46,788 nucleotides of DNA. Source: Lentisphaerota bacterium. GTDB taxonomy: Bacteria; Verrucomicrobiota; Lentisphaeria; Victivallales; Victivallaceae. Position 1 is the stretch's first letter. Every line of letters starts with the position of its first letter. Location: positions 1 to 46,788 of the forward strand of contig SUWK01000015.1 of assembly GCA_015061525.1 (NCBI GenBank). The letters are read 5' to 3'. Both the position numbers and the translations under genes were made by a program. The notes beneath the pieces were generated by a model that was not told the origin of the DNA, ran no database searches, and saw nothing but the letters and a program-made list of their open reading frames with translations. Of this stretch, positions 16,711 through 24,801 are shown in pieces.

Positions 16711-18174
16711 TTGAAAAAAGCAGTTTTATTGTTGGCAGTTGTGCTTGGTATACAGACGGCGTTCTGCCGTACTTTTACCGTGGGATTCGATGCCGGTTTT
16801 CCGCCTTATGGTTACGTCGAAAACGGTGAATTCAAGGGGTTTGACCTTGATCTTGCCCGGGAGGTCGCCAGGCGCAATAACTGGGAAATCAAACTCAAGC
16901 CGATCAACTGGGATGCCAAAGACAGCGAACTTAACAGCGGCATGATCGACTGTATCTGGAACGGGTTTACCATCAACGGCAGAGAAAACAGCTACACCTG
17001 GAGCGATCCTTATGTGATCAATGAACAGGTGGTGATGGTCAAAAAGAATTCAACGATAAAAACTCTTGCCGATTTGAAGGGCAGGAAAATTGCCGTTCAG
17101 ACCGACACTCCGGTGCAGAAGGCTCTGTCTCCGGATGGTGAACGTCAGGAGTTGGGCAAAACCTTTGCCGGGCTGGTGGTTGTTCCTGATTACAATAATG
17201 CCGTTATGCAGCTGGAGTCCGGCAGTGTTGATGCTGTTGCCCTGGATGTCGGTGTGGCAAAGACCAAATTGAAGACCGGCGAATTCCGTCTGCTTGATGA
17301 GATCGTGATGAGTGAGATGTACGGTATCGGTTTCCGCAAAGGCGATACTGCGCTGCGCGATACGGTGCAGAATACTTTGCTTGAAATGGTTGCCGACGGA
17401 ACTGCCGCAGAGATCTCCGCTGAATATTTTGACGGTAAAAATGTGATGGCTCTGGGCAAACTGACCTTTGAGAAGAAAGGAACCGGCGGGCAGGATGACA
17501 GTACTCTTTCGCTGAAGACGGTACTCCTGGAACTCGGCAAAGGATTGCTGGTTTCCATGGCGATATTCTGTTTGACGCTGGTGTTTTCTCTGCCGCTGGG
17601 TCTGTTGGTAGCGTTCGGGCGGATGAGCGGAAATTTTCTGCTGCGCAACGTATTCCGGATATTTATTTCAGTTATGCGCGGAACGCCGCTGATGCTGCAG
17701 CTGCTGGTATGGTTTTTCGGTCCTTATTATCTTTTCGGTATCCAGCTTTCCAAGTTGAGTTTCTGTGGTTTGGATTACCGTTTTATCGCGGTGATCATCG
17801 GTTTTTCATTCAATTATGCCGCATACTTTGCCGAGATCTACCGGGCTGGTATCGAGTCGATACCCCGCGGGCAGTATGAGGCGGCAAGCGTGCTGGGATA
17901 TTCTCCGTACCAGACGTTTTTCCGGATCATTCTGCCACAGGTCGTAAAAAGGATATTGCCGCCGGTGACCAATGAGGTGATCACGTTGGTGAAAGATACG
18001 TCGCTGGCGTTTTCTCTGGCAGTGCTTGAGATGTTCACCATCGCCAAACAGATAGCCAGTGCATCATCATCCATGATGCCGTTTATCGTGGCGGGTGTGT
18101 TCTACTATGTATTCAACTTCGTCGTTGCCGGGGTGATGGCGGCGATCGAGAAAAAATTGAGTTACTACCGGTGA
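16711..18174 (+). CDS. Polar amino-acid ABC transporter, fused substrate-binding protein and permease (first cassette)
   Basis: A 487-residue fusion. Residues 1-19 form a signal peptide (MKKAVLLLAVVLGIQTAFC). Residues 20-250 are a family 3 solute-binding domain (FTVGFDAGFPPYGYVENGEFKGFDLDLA, then DLKGRKIAVQTDT). The last 220 residues are a HisM/GlnP-type permease with the EAA-like loop EIYRAGIESIPRGQYEAASVLGYSPYQTF. Such fusions tether the receptor to the channel in the inner membrane. The ligand is probably a polar amino acid such as glutamine, arginine or cystine, and cannot be fixed from sequence. The start is TTG after AAGAGGT. Its ATPase gene overlaps the stop by four bases. Confidence 0.9.
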   Translation: MKKAVLLLAVVLGIQTAFCRTFTVGFDAGFPPYGYVENGEFKGFDLDLAREVARRNNWEIKLKPINWDAKDSELNSGMIDCIWNGFTINGRENSYTWSDPYVINEQVVMVKKNSTIKTLADLKGRKIAVQTDTPVQKALSPDGERQELGKTFAGLVVVPDYNNAVMQLESGSVDAVALDVGVAKTKLKTGEFRLLDEIVMSEMYGIGFRKGDTALRDTVQNTLLEMVADGTAAEISAEYFDGKNVMALGKLTFEKKGTGGQDDSTLSLKTVLLELGKGLLVSMAIFCLTLVFSLPLGLLVAFGRMSGNFLLRNVFRIFISVMRGTPLMLQLLVWFFGPYYLFGIQLSKLSFCGLDYRFIAVIIGFSFNYAAYFAEIYRAGIESIPRGQYEAASVLGYSPYQTFFRIILPQVVKRILPPVTNEVITLVKDTSLAFSLAVLEMFTIAKQIASASSSMMPFIVAGVFYYVFNFVVAGVMAAIEKKLSYYR

Positions 18175-18932
18175 GTAAAATGAATCTTTTGAAAATAGAC
18201 AGAGTTTCTAAAAGTTTCCGCAGCAAGCAGGTGTTGACAGATATCTCGTTTGAGGTGGAAAAAGGTGAAGTCGTGGCGATCATCGGACCGTCGGGATCGG
18301 GTAAAACCACGCTGCTGCGCTGTGCTGCGATGCTGGAACGTGCCGATGGCGGTACGATATCCATGGGGGGAGTTACGTTTTTCAAGGACGGAGTGCTGGC
18401 AAAAAAAGATGTCCGGAAAGAAGCACGCCGCAAATGCGGGATGGTGTTCCAGAATTTCAATCTCTTCCCTCATATGTCTGTGCTGGAAAATATTATTGAT
18501 GCCCCGGTACATATTGCCGGTGTGCCGCGTGCAGAGGCGGTTGCCGAAGCTGAAGAGCTGTTGAAAAAAATGGAACTGTCGGATCATGCGGCAGCTTATC
18601 CGTGTGAATTGTCCGGCGGTCAGCAGCAGCGTGTGGCGATCGCCCGGGCATTGGCACTGCATCCGGAAATACTTTTTTTCGATGAGCCGACTTCTGCACT
18701 TGATCCGGAACTTACCCAGGGGGTGCTGCGGGTGATCCGTGATCTGGCAATGGAGAAAATGACCATGGTCATCGTCACTCATGAGATGGATTTCGCGGAA
18801 AAGGTTGCCGACCGGATCATTTTTATGGCAGATGGTGTTGTCGTTGAGTCCGGTACTGCAAAAGATATTATCCATAATCCGGCAAAAGAACGGACAAAGA
18901 TGTTTATTGCCGGTTTAAAAACGGAGATGTGA
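18171..18932 (+). CDS. Polar amino-acid ABC transporter ATPase (first cassette)
   Basis: A 253-residue GlnQ/HisP-type ATPase. It shows Walker A GPSGSGKTT, a Q-loop in GMVFQNFNLFPHMSV, the signature LSGGQQQRVAIARAL, Walker B ILFFDEPTSALDPE and the switch histidine in IVTHEMDF. A short insert (KDGVLAKKDVRKEARRKC) before the Q-loop is characteristic of some members. It powers the fused receptor-permease encoded just upstream. The GTG start overlaps that gene's stop as GTGA; an in-frame ATG three codons later is an alternative. Confidence 0.93.
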   Translation: MSKMNLLKIDRVSKSFRSKQVLTDISFEVEKGEVVAIIGPSGSGKTTLLRCAAMLERADGGTISMGGVTFFKDGVLAKKDVRKEARRKCGMVFQNFNLFPHMSVLENIIDAPVHIAGVPRAEAVAEAEELLKKMELSDHAAAYPCELSGGQQQRVAIARALALHPEILFFDEPTSALDPELTQGVLRVIRDLAMEKMTMVIVTHEMDFAEKVADRIIFMADGVVVESGTAKDIIHNPAKERTKMFIAGLKTEM

Positions 18933-18937
18933 AAAAT

Positions 18938-20374
18938 ATGATAAAGCGATTGTTTCTGATTCTGGCTTTTCTGACAGTTTTTCCGCTGTTTGCCAAAGAT
19001 GCGGTCAGGGTGGTGACTTCCGCCAACTTTGCACCCTATGAATATTACGAAGGGGATAAGATCGTCGGTATCGATATCGACATCATTACTGAAATCTTTG
19101 CGCGTCACGGTAAGAGCGTGATTGTCGAGGATATGAAATTTGATGCGGTGATCGTTGCTATCCAGACTGGAAAAGGCGATGTGGCGGCATCGGGACTTAC
19201 CGTTACAGAAGACCGCAAAAAAGAGGTGGATTTTTCCATACCGTATGTTTCCGCAAAGCAGGTGATCATCGTGCCGGTGTCAAGTCCCGTAAAAGGTGCC
19301 GCTGATCTGAAAGGCAAACGCATCGGCGTGCAGAGCGGCACGACCGGTGACTCTTATGTGACTGACAATATTGACAAGAATCCCCAACGGTTCGATGATG
19401 CCAGCACTGCAGTTGCGTCTTTGCTCAAAGGTAAACTTGATGCGGTGGTGCTGGACGTGGAGCCGGCAAATGTCCACGCTTCCAAACATAAGTCTCTGAC
19501 TATTCTTGCTGAACCGCTGACAACCGAAGAGTATGCTTTCGCAGTCGCCAAAGGGCAGGAAGGACTGCTGAATATGCTCAACTGCGGGCTGCAGCAGATG
19601 ATTGACGACGGTACGTTGGATTCCATCCGTGAAAAGTACGATAAAAAGACACAAAACATCGTTCAGGAAACTCTTGCTGAAAGTGAAAAGAGCGGGGGGT
19701 GGAATGATTTTTATACCAACTTTATAAAATTTGACCGCTGGAATTACCTTTGGGAAGGTTTTCAGGTGACGATGATCGTAGCGATGGCATCAGTTCTGCT
19801 CGGAGTGTTTTTGGGATTTCTGGTCGCGGTCATCCGCAGTACGGCAGATATTACCGGCAAGCTCAAAACAGCTGATTGGTTCTGCCGCCTGTATCTGACG
19901 GTGATCCGCGGAACTCCGGTGGTACTGCAGCTGATGATAATCTACTTTGTGGTATTCGGTTCGGTCAATGTTCCGAAAATCGTGGTGGCGATCATCGCAT
20001 TCGGGATCAACTCCGGTGCGTATGTTGCGGAGATCATCCGTTCCGGCATCATGTCGATCGACCGCGGACAGATGGAAGCCGGCAGAAGTCTGGGGTTATC
20101 ATATTCCAAAACTATGACACTGGTGATTTTGCCGCAGGCGTTCAAAAATGTGCTGCCGGCATTGGGCAATGAATTCATCGTACTTTTGAAAGAGACCAGT
20201 GTGTGCGGTTTTATCGCACTCCAGGATCTGACCAAGGGCGGCGATATAATCCGCAGTCAGACGTATAACGCTTTCATGCCGCTGATTGCGGTTGCGCTGA
20301 TCTATTTGTTCCTGGTTATGATATTCTCCCGTTTTTTGGCGATATTGGAAAAAAGGTTGAAGAAAAATGAGTAA
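18938..20374 (+). CDS. Polar amino-acid ABC transporter, fused substrate-binding protein and permease (second cassette)
   Basis: A fusion of the same architecture as the gene two positions upstream. It has a signal peptide (MIKRLFLILAFLTVFPLFA), a family 3 binding domain (VRVVTSANFAPYEYYEGDKIVGIDIDII, then DLKGKRIGVQSGTTGDSYV) and a permease domain with RGTPVVLQLMIIYF and the EAA loop EIIRSGIMSIDRGQMEAGRSLGLSYSKT. The binding pocket residues differ from those of the first cassette, so a different amino acid is likely. The ATG at 18938 is chosen over the GTG at 18929 because GGAG is 11 bases from the former and only two from the latter. It overlaps the following ATPase gene by eight bases. Confidence 0.9.
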   Translation: MIKRLFLILAFLTVFPLFAKDAVRVVTSANFAPYEYYEGDKIVGIDIDIITEIFARHGKSVIVEDMKFDAVIVAIQTGKGDVAASGLTVTEDRKKEVDFSIPYVSAKQVIIVPVSSPVKGAADLKGKRIGVQSGTTGDSYVTDNIDKNPQRFDDASTAVASLLKGKLDAVVLDVEPANVHASKHKSLTILAEPLTTEEYAFAVAKGQEGLLNMLNCGLQQMIDDGTLDSIREKYDKKTQNIVQETLAESEKSGGWNDFYTNFIKFDRWNYLWEGFQVTMIVAMASVLLGVFLGFLVAVIRSTADITGKLKTADWFCRLYLTVIRGTPVVLQLMIIYFVVFGSVNVPKIVVAIIAFGINSGAYVAEIIRSGIMSIDRGQMEAGRSLGLSYSKTMTLVILPQAFKNVLPALGNEFIVLLKETSVCGFIALQDLTKGGDIIRSQTYNAFMPLIAVALIYLFLVMIFSRFLAILEKRLKKNE

Positions 20375-21107
20375 AAATGAAATAATTCTGGAAGCATCCC
20401 ATCTGGTCAAGGAATTTCCTGCGCTCCGGGCGGTGGATGATGTTTCTCTGTCAGTGCATCGCGGGGAAAAAGTCTTTATCGTCGGACCGTCGGGTTCCGG
20501 AAAGAGTACGTTTCTGCGCTGTTTGAATATGCTGGAAAATGCCACTTCCGGAGAGGTGATTTTTCACGGAAAAAAAGTCAGGGGTTCTTCCCGGTCGATC
20601 AATTCGTACCGCTGCAAAGTGGGGATGGTTTTTCAGCACTTCAATCTGTTTCCGCATCTGACGATCATTGACAATATTACGCTTGCCCCGGTCAAGACCG
20701 GTTTGATGAATATGGCGCAGGCGAAAAAAGAGGCACTGGAATTGTTGAGACGGATCGGTTTGGAGGATAAGGCGGAGGCTTACCCGATGCAGTTGTCCGG
20801 CGGTCAGAAACAGCGTGTGGCGATCATCCGTGCGTGTGCGATGCATCCGGAAGTGCTGCTTTTTGACGAACCGACATCGGCACTTGACCCGGAAATGGTT
20901 GGTGAGGTGCAGCTGCTGATGAAAGATCTTGCCAATGACGGTATGACGATGATCGTGGTGACGCATGAAATCGCATTTGCTGCAGATGTGGCGGACCGGA
21001 TGGTGTTTATGGATCAGGGAAAGATTCTGGAGGCAGATGCTCCGGCAGTGCTGATGAATTCAGAAAAACCCCGTATCCGGGAATTTTTTGCAAAAGTGTT
21101 GAAATAA
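20367..21107 (+). CDS. Polar amino-acid ABC transporter ATPase (second cassette)
   Basis: A 246-residue GlnQ-type ATPase with Walker A GPSGSGKSTF, Q-loop GMVFQHFNLFPHLT, signature LSGGQKQRVAIIRAC, Walker B LLFDEPTSALDPEMVGEV and switch VVTHEIAFA. It lacks the insert seen in the first cassette's ATPase. It is translationally coupled to the fused receptor-permease by an eight-base overlap. The two complete cassettes in a row look like an old duplication that has diverged to serve different ligands. Confidence 0.93.
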   Translation: MSKNEIILEASHLVKEFPALRAVDDVSLSVHRGEKVFIVGPSGSGKSTFLRCLNMLENATSGEVIFHGKKVRGSSRSINSYRCKVGMVFQHFNLFPHLTIIDNITLAPVKTGLMNMAQAKKEALELLRRIGLEDKAEAYPMQLSGGQKQRVAIIRACAMHPEVLLFDEPTSALDPEMVGEVQLLMKDLANDGMTMIVVTHEIAFAADVADRMVFMDQGKILEADAPAVLMNSEKPRIREFFAKVLK

Positions 21108-21131
21108 TTCAGCAGAGAGGACGAGTGTATC

Positions 21132-21566
21132 ATGAAAAAAATTTTTGGTTTGATATTTATGCTGCTGCTGTGTGCCGGATGTGTGACCGGGGTTTCTCCG
21201 GAAGAGCTTTCTGAAAAAGAGCGCAGAATGCAGCGGGAAGAGCGGATAGGCGAAGAGATGATCGAAGCATTCCGCAAAAATGATTTTGAGGCGTTTGTCA
21301 AATACATTCCGGCTGGCGGTAAAGAGGTATATAATAAGGATAAGTTCAATGCCGAACAGCGGGAGATCGCATCCCGGATGGGAAAAATTGTTTCATCGCG
21401 TTTTCTGACCCGTCTGGAAATGGAGCCGATGCACCAGTTGGTTTGGGCGGTGCGTTTCCAGAGCTATACGTTGAAAGGCGAAGAGATTTTCCGGGAGGCA
21501 CTGTTTTCGATAGTCATCGGTGAAGTGGATGAGAGATTGAGGGTTTTTCTTTTCGGTTTTAAATAA
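21132..21566 (+). CDS. Small lipoprotein of unknown function
   Basis: A 144-residue protein with a lipoprotein signal peptide ending LLLCAGC, so Cys17 would be lipidated by Lgt (encoded at 31959-32726). The mature part is charged and mainly helical at first (PEELSEKERRMQREERIGEEMIEAF), then a compact alpha/beta region ending in alternating hydrophobic strands. The pattern EEMIEAFRKNDFEAFVKYIP resembles small stress or DUF4440-like folds, but no family is recognised. It follows the second ABC cassette by 24 bases with a GAGAGG site, so it may be cotranscribed. Confidence 0.6.
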   Translation: MKKIFGLIFMLLLCAGCVTGVSPEELSEKERRMQREERIGEEMIEAFRKNDFEAFVKYIPAGGKEVYNKDKFNAEQREIASRMGKIVSSRFLTRLEMEPMHQLVWAVRFQSYTLKGEEIFREALFSIVIGEVDERLRVFLFGFK

Positions 21567-21574
21567 AAAAAGAC

Positions 21575-21627
21575 TTGCAAAACACAAAAAAGATGCTACA
21601 TTATACTAAATTGTTAAGGTAACCTTA
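21575..21627 (+). promoter_or_regulatory. Candidate promoter and 13-bp operator-like inverted repeat before the TolC-type gene
   Basis: TTGCAA (21575-21580) and either TACATT (21597-21602, 16-base spacer) or the overlapping TATACT (21602-21607) could form a promoter. Just downstream TAAGGT-A-ACCTTA (21615-21627) is a perfect inverted repeat around a central base, at a position where a bound repressor would block initiation. The ribosome site GAGGT follows, with ATG at 21652. Confidence 0.45.
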
Positions 21628-21651
21628 TATAAATTGGAGTTTGAGGTGTAA

Positions 21652-23274
21652 ATGAAAACAAAACAGAGATGGCTGTTGAAGGGAACTGTGACGCTGGTGC
21701 TTGCTGCGATCGCGGGCTGTTACAGTTACAAAGAGCCGGCTGCTGCAACTATGGGTGAAAGCTATACACAGCGGCAGAAAGATCAATCTGATGATATGCT
21801 CAAGGATGTCGGAGTTTTGAGTTTGCGCGATGCCCAGCGAATCGCCATCAAAAATAACCCGACTTATATCTCAGCTTATCACTCGGTTGAAGCGGCGAGA
21901 TTGAAGTATCTGCAGGCGTGGGGTGCGTATTCCCCGACTGTGACAGCCGGTTTTGATATGGGTTATTCTCTTGATTGGGTTGCCCGCTACCGCAGAAAAG
22001 ATTATCCTTCTTACGACAGTGATCATCCGCGCAACAATACGTTTTCCACCAATACCGGCATTCAGGCGAATATGCTGCTGTTTGACGGTTTTGCCCGTTT
22101 GTTCCGTTTGAAGGCCGCTAAAAGCGGATTTGATTATCAGGCAAGGCTGGAAGAGGACGCCTGCCGGACGATGATGCAGGCGGTCGCATATGCGTATAAT
22201 ACTGTTCTGCTGGCAAAAGAAAACCGCCGCATTGCCCAGACGGATAAAGAGTTTCAGTTGAGTTCATTGGAAAATACCCGGCACAAATTCAATGCCGGTG
22301 CGGCTCCTTTGAGTGATGTGCTGAACTTTGAGATCTATGTCAAGAGTGCGGAAGTCAGTCTGATAAATGCTGATTATCAGTATGAAGTGGCGATTTATGC
22401 GCTGGCACAGTTGATGGGGTATCCGGAAGGCACGCTGCCTGCAAATGTCAAATTTCCGGAAAAATATTCCACTGAATTTGCCGAACTTCCTGCGGTAGAG
22501 ATCTATTTGGATGCGGCTCTTGCCAACCGTCCTGATCTCAAAGCATATCGTGAACAGCTTAATATCGCCAACTATCAGGTTTATCAGGCATGGGGTGCAT
22601 ACTCCCCGACGGTCAACGGTTATGTTAACTGGAATTACAGCACCGGGGATGTCGATGGTTACTCCACGGACTACCGCCACCGCCGTACTGATAACATGAA
22701 TTTCGGATTTGGAATTGCTGCTGATTATGTGATTTTCAACGGTGCGATCCGTTTGAACCAGCTGCGCGAAGCCAAAGCGGCGCGGGCAGTTGCTGAATAT
22801 CAGGTTGCTGCTCAGTGGTTTAAGGTGGTCAGTGAAGTCCGTAATGCTTATGCGAACTACGTGCAGAATGTCAAAAAGACCCGTATGCTCGGAGAAGTTA
22901 AGAAACTTTCCGAACAGCAGCGTAATCTGGTCAAAGAGGAATATGAAGCCGGTAAAGCAGAACTTACCCGTCTGAATGAGGCGCAGCGCGATCTGGTTGA
23001 AGCAGAGACTTCGTTGGCATCCAGCTATATCAATGTTCAGAATGCCAAAGCACAATTGATCGCTGTGGTCGGCGGAGCAACTGCTGATTACTATCTGACC
23101 AATGATGGAAAAAATGAAAAAGTTCCCGGGTTGGATGGTGTGAATTCAGCTCTTGAAGCTGCGGCGGCCAGTAAGAACGGTCAGACGGAACCGGTTCAGG
23201 CTCCGGCAGTTACCCGTCCTGCAGCGCCGAGCGCAGCTCCGGCGATCCCCGCTTCGGCGACTGTGAAAAAGTAA
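21652..23274 (+). CDS. TolC-family outer membrane efflux lipoprotein
   Basis: A 540-residue outer-membrane channel protein of the TolC/NodT type, serving tripartite efflux or type I secretion. It has a lipoprotein signal with lipobox IAGC (Cys23). The two structural halves of the TolC fold show as an internal repeat: YLQAWGAYSPTVTAGFDM near residue 85 and VYQAWGAYSPTVNGYVNW near residue 308. Long helical stretches rich in Ala, Glu, Lys and Gln make up the periplasmic tunnel. The C-terminal 50 residues are low-complexity Ala/Pro (QAPAVTRPAAPSAAPAIPAS). No membrane-fusion protein or pump is encoded next to it, so its inner-membrane partner lies elsewhere. Confidence 0.88.
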   Translation: MKTKQRWLLKGTVTLVLAAIAGCYSYKEPAAATMGESYTQRQKDQSDDMLKDVGVLSLRDAQRIAIKNNPTYISAYHSVEAARLKYLQAWGAYSPTVTAGFDMGYSLDWVARYRRKDYPSYDSDHPRNNTFSTNTGIQANMLLFDGFARLFRLKAAKSGFDYQARLEEDACRTMMQAVAYAYNTVLLAKENRRIAQTDKEFQLSSLENTRHKFNAGAAPLSDVLNFEIYVKSAEVSLINADYQYEVAIYALAQLMGYPEGTLPANVKFPEKYSTEFAELPAVEIYLDAALANRPDLKAYREQLNIANYQVYQAWGAYSPTVNGYVNWNYSTGDVDGYSTDYRHRRTDNMNFGFGIAADYVIFNGAIRLNQLREAKAARAVAEYQVAAQWFKVVSEVRNAYANYVQNVKKTRMLGEVKKLSEQQRNLVKEEYEAGKAELTRLNEAQRDLVEAETSLASSYINVQNAKAQLIAVVGGATADYYLTNDGKNEKVPGLDGVNSALEAAAASKNGQTEPVQAPAVTRPAAPSAAPAIPASATVKK

Positions 23275-23287
23275 GCGTATATCTGGT

Positions 23288-23878
23288 ATGTTTTTCAAAA
23301 GCAACAAAAGATCCATGGTGGTTTATACTGCCGGGGCGGCGGTTTTGAAAGAGATCGCCAAACCGGTCATCATGGTAGATGAGAATATCCGTCAACTGGC
23401 AGCGGAAATGCTTGAAGCTATGAGGGTGTTCAATGGTATCGGGCTGGCTGCGCCGCAATATGGACACTCTTTGCGGATGGTCGTTTTTGATGTGCCGGCA
23501 GAGAACAATACCGGTACTCCGGGGGAGTTGGCTCTGCTGCCGCGTATGCCGTTGACCGTTATAAATCCGGAAATAATTGCCCGCTCGGCGAAGAGTGTTG
23601 AACGCGAAGAGGGGTGTCTTTCGGTTCCGGACATTTATGCGCCGGTCATCCGTCCGGCGAGTGTGGTTTTCCGTGCGCAGACTCTGGATGGTGAATTTAT
23701 TGAGTTTGAATGCGGCGGTCTGCTCGGACGGTGTATCCAGCACGAGTTGGATCATCTTGACGGACTGCTTTTTACTGATCGGCTCACTGCGGAAGCAGAA
23801 AGAGTGATACGTGGTGATTTAAATAGGCTGAAAAGTGCCGGGCAGAGTTGCAATTATCGTAGGATCAGTAAAAAATGA
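23288..23878 (+). CDS. def: Peptide deformylase
   Basis: Removes the formyl group from the N-terminal methionine of new proteins; a metal enzyme acting at the ribosome exit. All three motifs are intact: GIGLAAPQ (residues 50-57), EGCLSVP with metal ligand Cys110, and QHELDHLDG with His152, Glu153 and His156. At 196 residues it is slightly longer than E. coli Def because of an N-terminal lead and a loop (PAENNTGTPGELALLP) between motifs 1 and 2. It is not followed by fmt, the usual neighbour, but by a membrane protein whose start overlaps its stop (ATGA). Confidence 0.96.
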   Translation: MFFKSNKRSMVVYTAGAAVLKEIAKPVIMVDENIRQLAAEMLEAMRVFNGIGLAAPQYGHSLRMVVFDVPAENNTGTPGELALLPRMPLTVINPEIIARSAKSVEREEGCLSVPDIYAPVIRPASVVFRAQTLDGEFIEFECGGLLGRCIQHELDHLDGLLFTDRLTAEAERVIRGDLNRLKSAGQSCNYRRISKK

Positions 23879-24801
23879 GTTTTTTTCGTTCTTTTTTCGG
23901 GACTTGCCGCGGACCGTATATATTCCATGAATTGAAGTGTCACTCTGTATTACGGACGCTTTGGCACTTTTTTCTGCTGTGTTTTTTGTGCAGCATCGGA
24001 ATTGCAGTTGGCAACAGTTTAACGGTCAGATATCGCTGGCGTGCGGCGTACCATGAATTCAACGATATATTCGGCAGTTCTGTAAAGTTTTCCTCTTCCG
24101 GTATAATCCCTGCAAAAGATCCGCAGATCAGCCGCCGTCAGGAGCTGCCGTTCAACAGTTTGCTGATCTATGTTTCCCCGGAAGGGCCTGAAAAAGAATA
24201 TCCTGATGATACACTGGATAAACGGAATCTGATAATTCTCTGGAGTTCGGCGTGTATTGCGGTTTTTTCCCGTCAGGGAGAAGATAGTTGGCAGTGCATG
24301 GCTCAATATAAGCCGGGTGAAACGGTCAACAGCAGCAGCGGATTCATGGATTTCAAAGAGATGAAAAAAGAGCTGCTTGAGTTGACTCAACTGCCTCCCA
24401 GTGACAAATGGGATTTCGGGGGGCAGGAGAATATGGACAGCGGTCAGCTGTTTTCTCTTGCCAGATTGTCATTCGCCTGTGGTAAAGCGGTTATGTACTT
24501 TATAATCAGCTTTTTCGGAACGCTTTTCATTACGTTGTTTTTTACCGTGATATTCCGGCTGTTCAATGCCGGCAAAAAGCGGTTGTTCGGTTTCGCAGAG
24601 TTGTGGAAAGTTGCGTTATACACGGCATTTCCGGTGTTGTTTGTGGTCAATATGTTTCCTGCGCTGCAGCTGTCGGGGACAGGATTTTACGATTATTTGT
24701 TCCTGATCGGTTGGGTGGGATATCTTTTCTTTGTGCTGAAGTATTTGATGCTTAATCCGGAAATGGATGAAAATGGCAAACAGGGAGAAAGTAATGGGTA
24801 A
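23875..24801 (+). CDS. DUF1189-like integral membrane protein
   Basis: A 308-residue protein. It has one N-terminal membrane segment (TLWHFFLLCFLCSIGIAVG), an extracytoplasmic domain of about 150 residues, and three to four membrane segments in the C-terminal third (VMYFIISFFGTLFITLFFTVIF, LYTAFPVLFVVNMF, YLFLIGWVGYLFFVLKYLML). This topology resembles DUF1189 (YckA-like) proteins, though similarity judged by eye is modest. It is translationally coupled at both ends: its ATG overlaps the deformylase stop, and its own end overlaps the D123-family start by eight bases. The tight linkage suggests the three products are needed together. Function unknown. Confidence 0.6.
   Translation: MSFFRSFFGTCRGPYIFHELKCHSVLRTLWHFFLLCFLCSIGIAVGNSLTVRYRWRAAYHEFNDIFGSSVKFSSSGIIPAKDPQISRRQELPFNSLLIYVSPEGPEKEYPDDTLDKRNLIILWSSACIAVFSRQGEDSWQCMAQYKPGETVNSSSGFMDFKEMKKELLELTQLPPSDKWDFGGQENMDSGQLFSLARLSFACGKAVMYFIISFFGTLFITLFFTVIFRLFNAGKKRLFGFAELWKVALYTAFPVLFVVNMFPALQLSGTGFYDYLFLIGWVGYLFFVLKYLMLNPEMDENGKQGESNG

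Noticed and set aside
24767-24793. Upstream ATG (24767) for the D123-family gene
   Set aside because: It lies deep in the preceding gene with no ribosome site, while ATG 24794 has GGGAG at the right distance and an N-terminus fitting the family.
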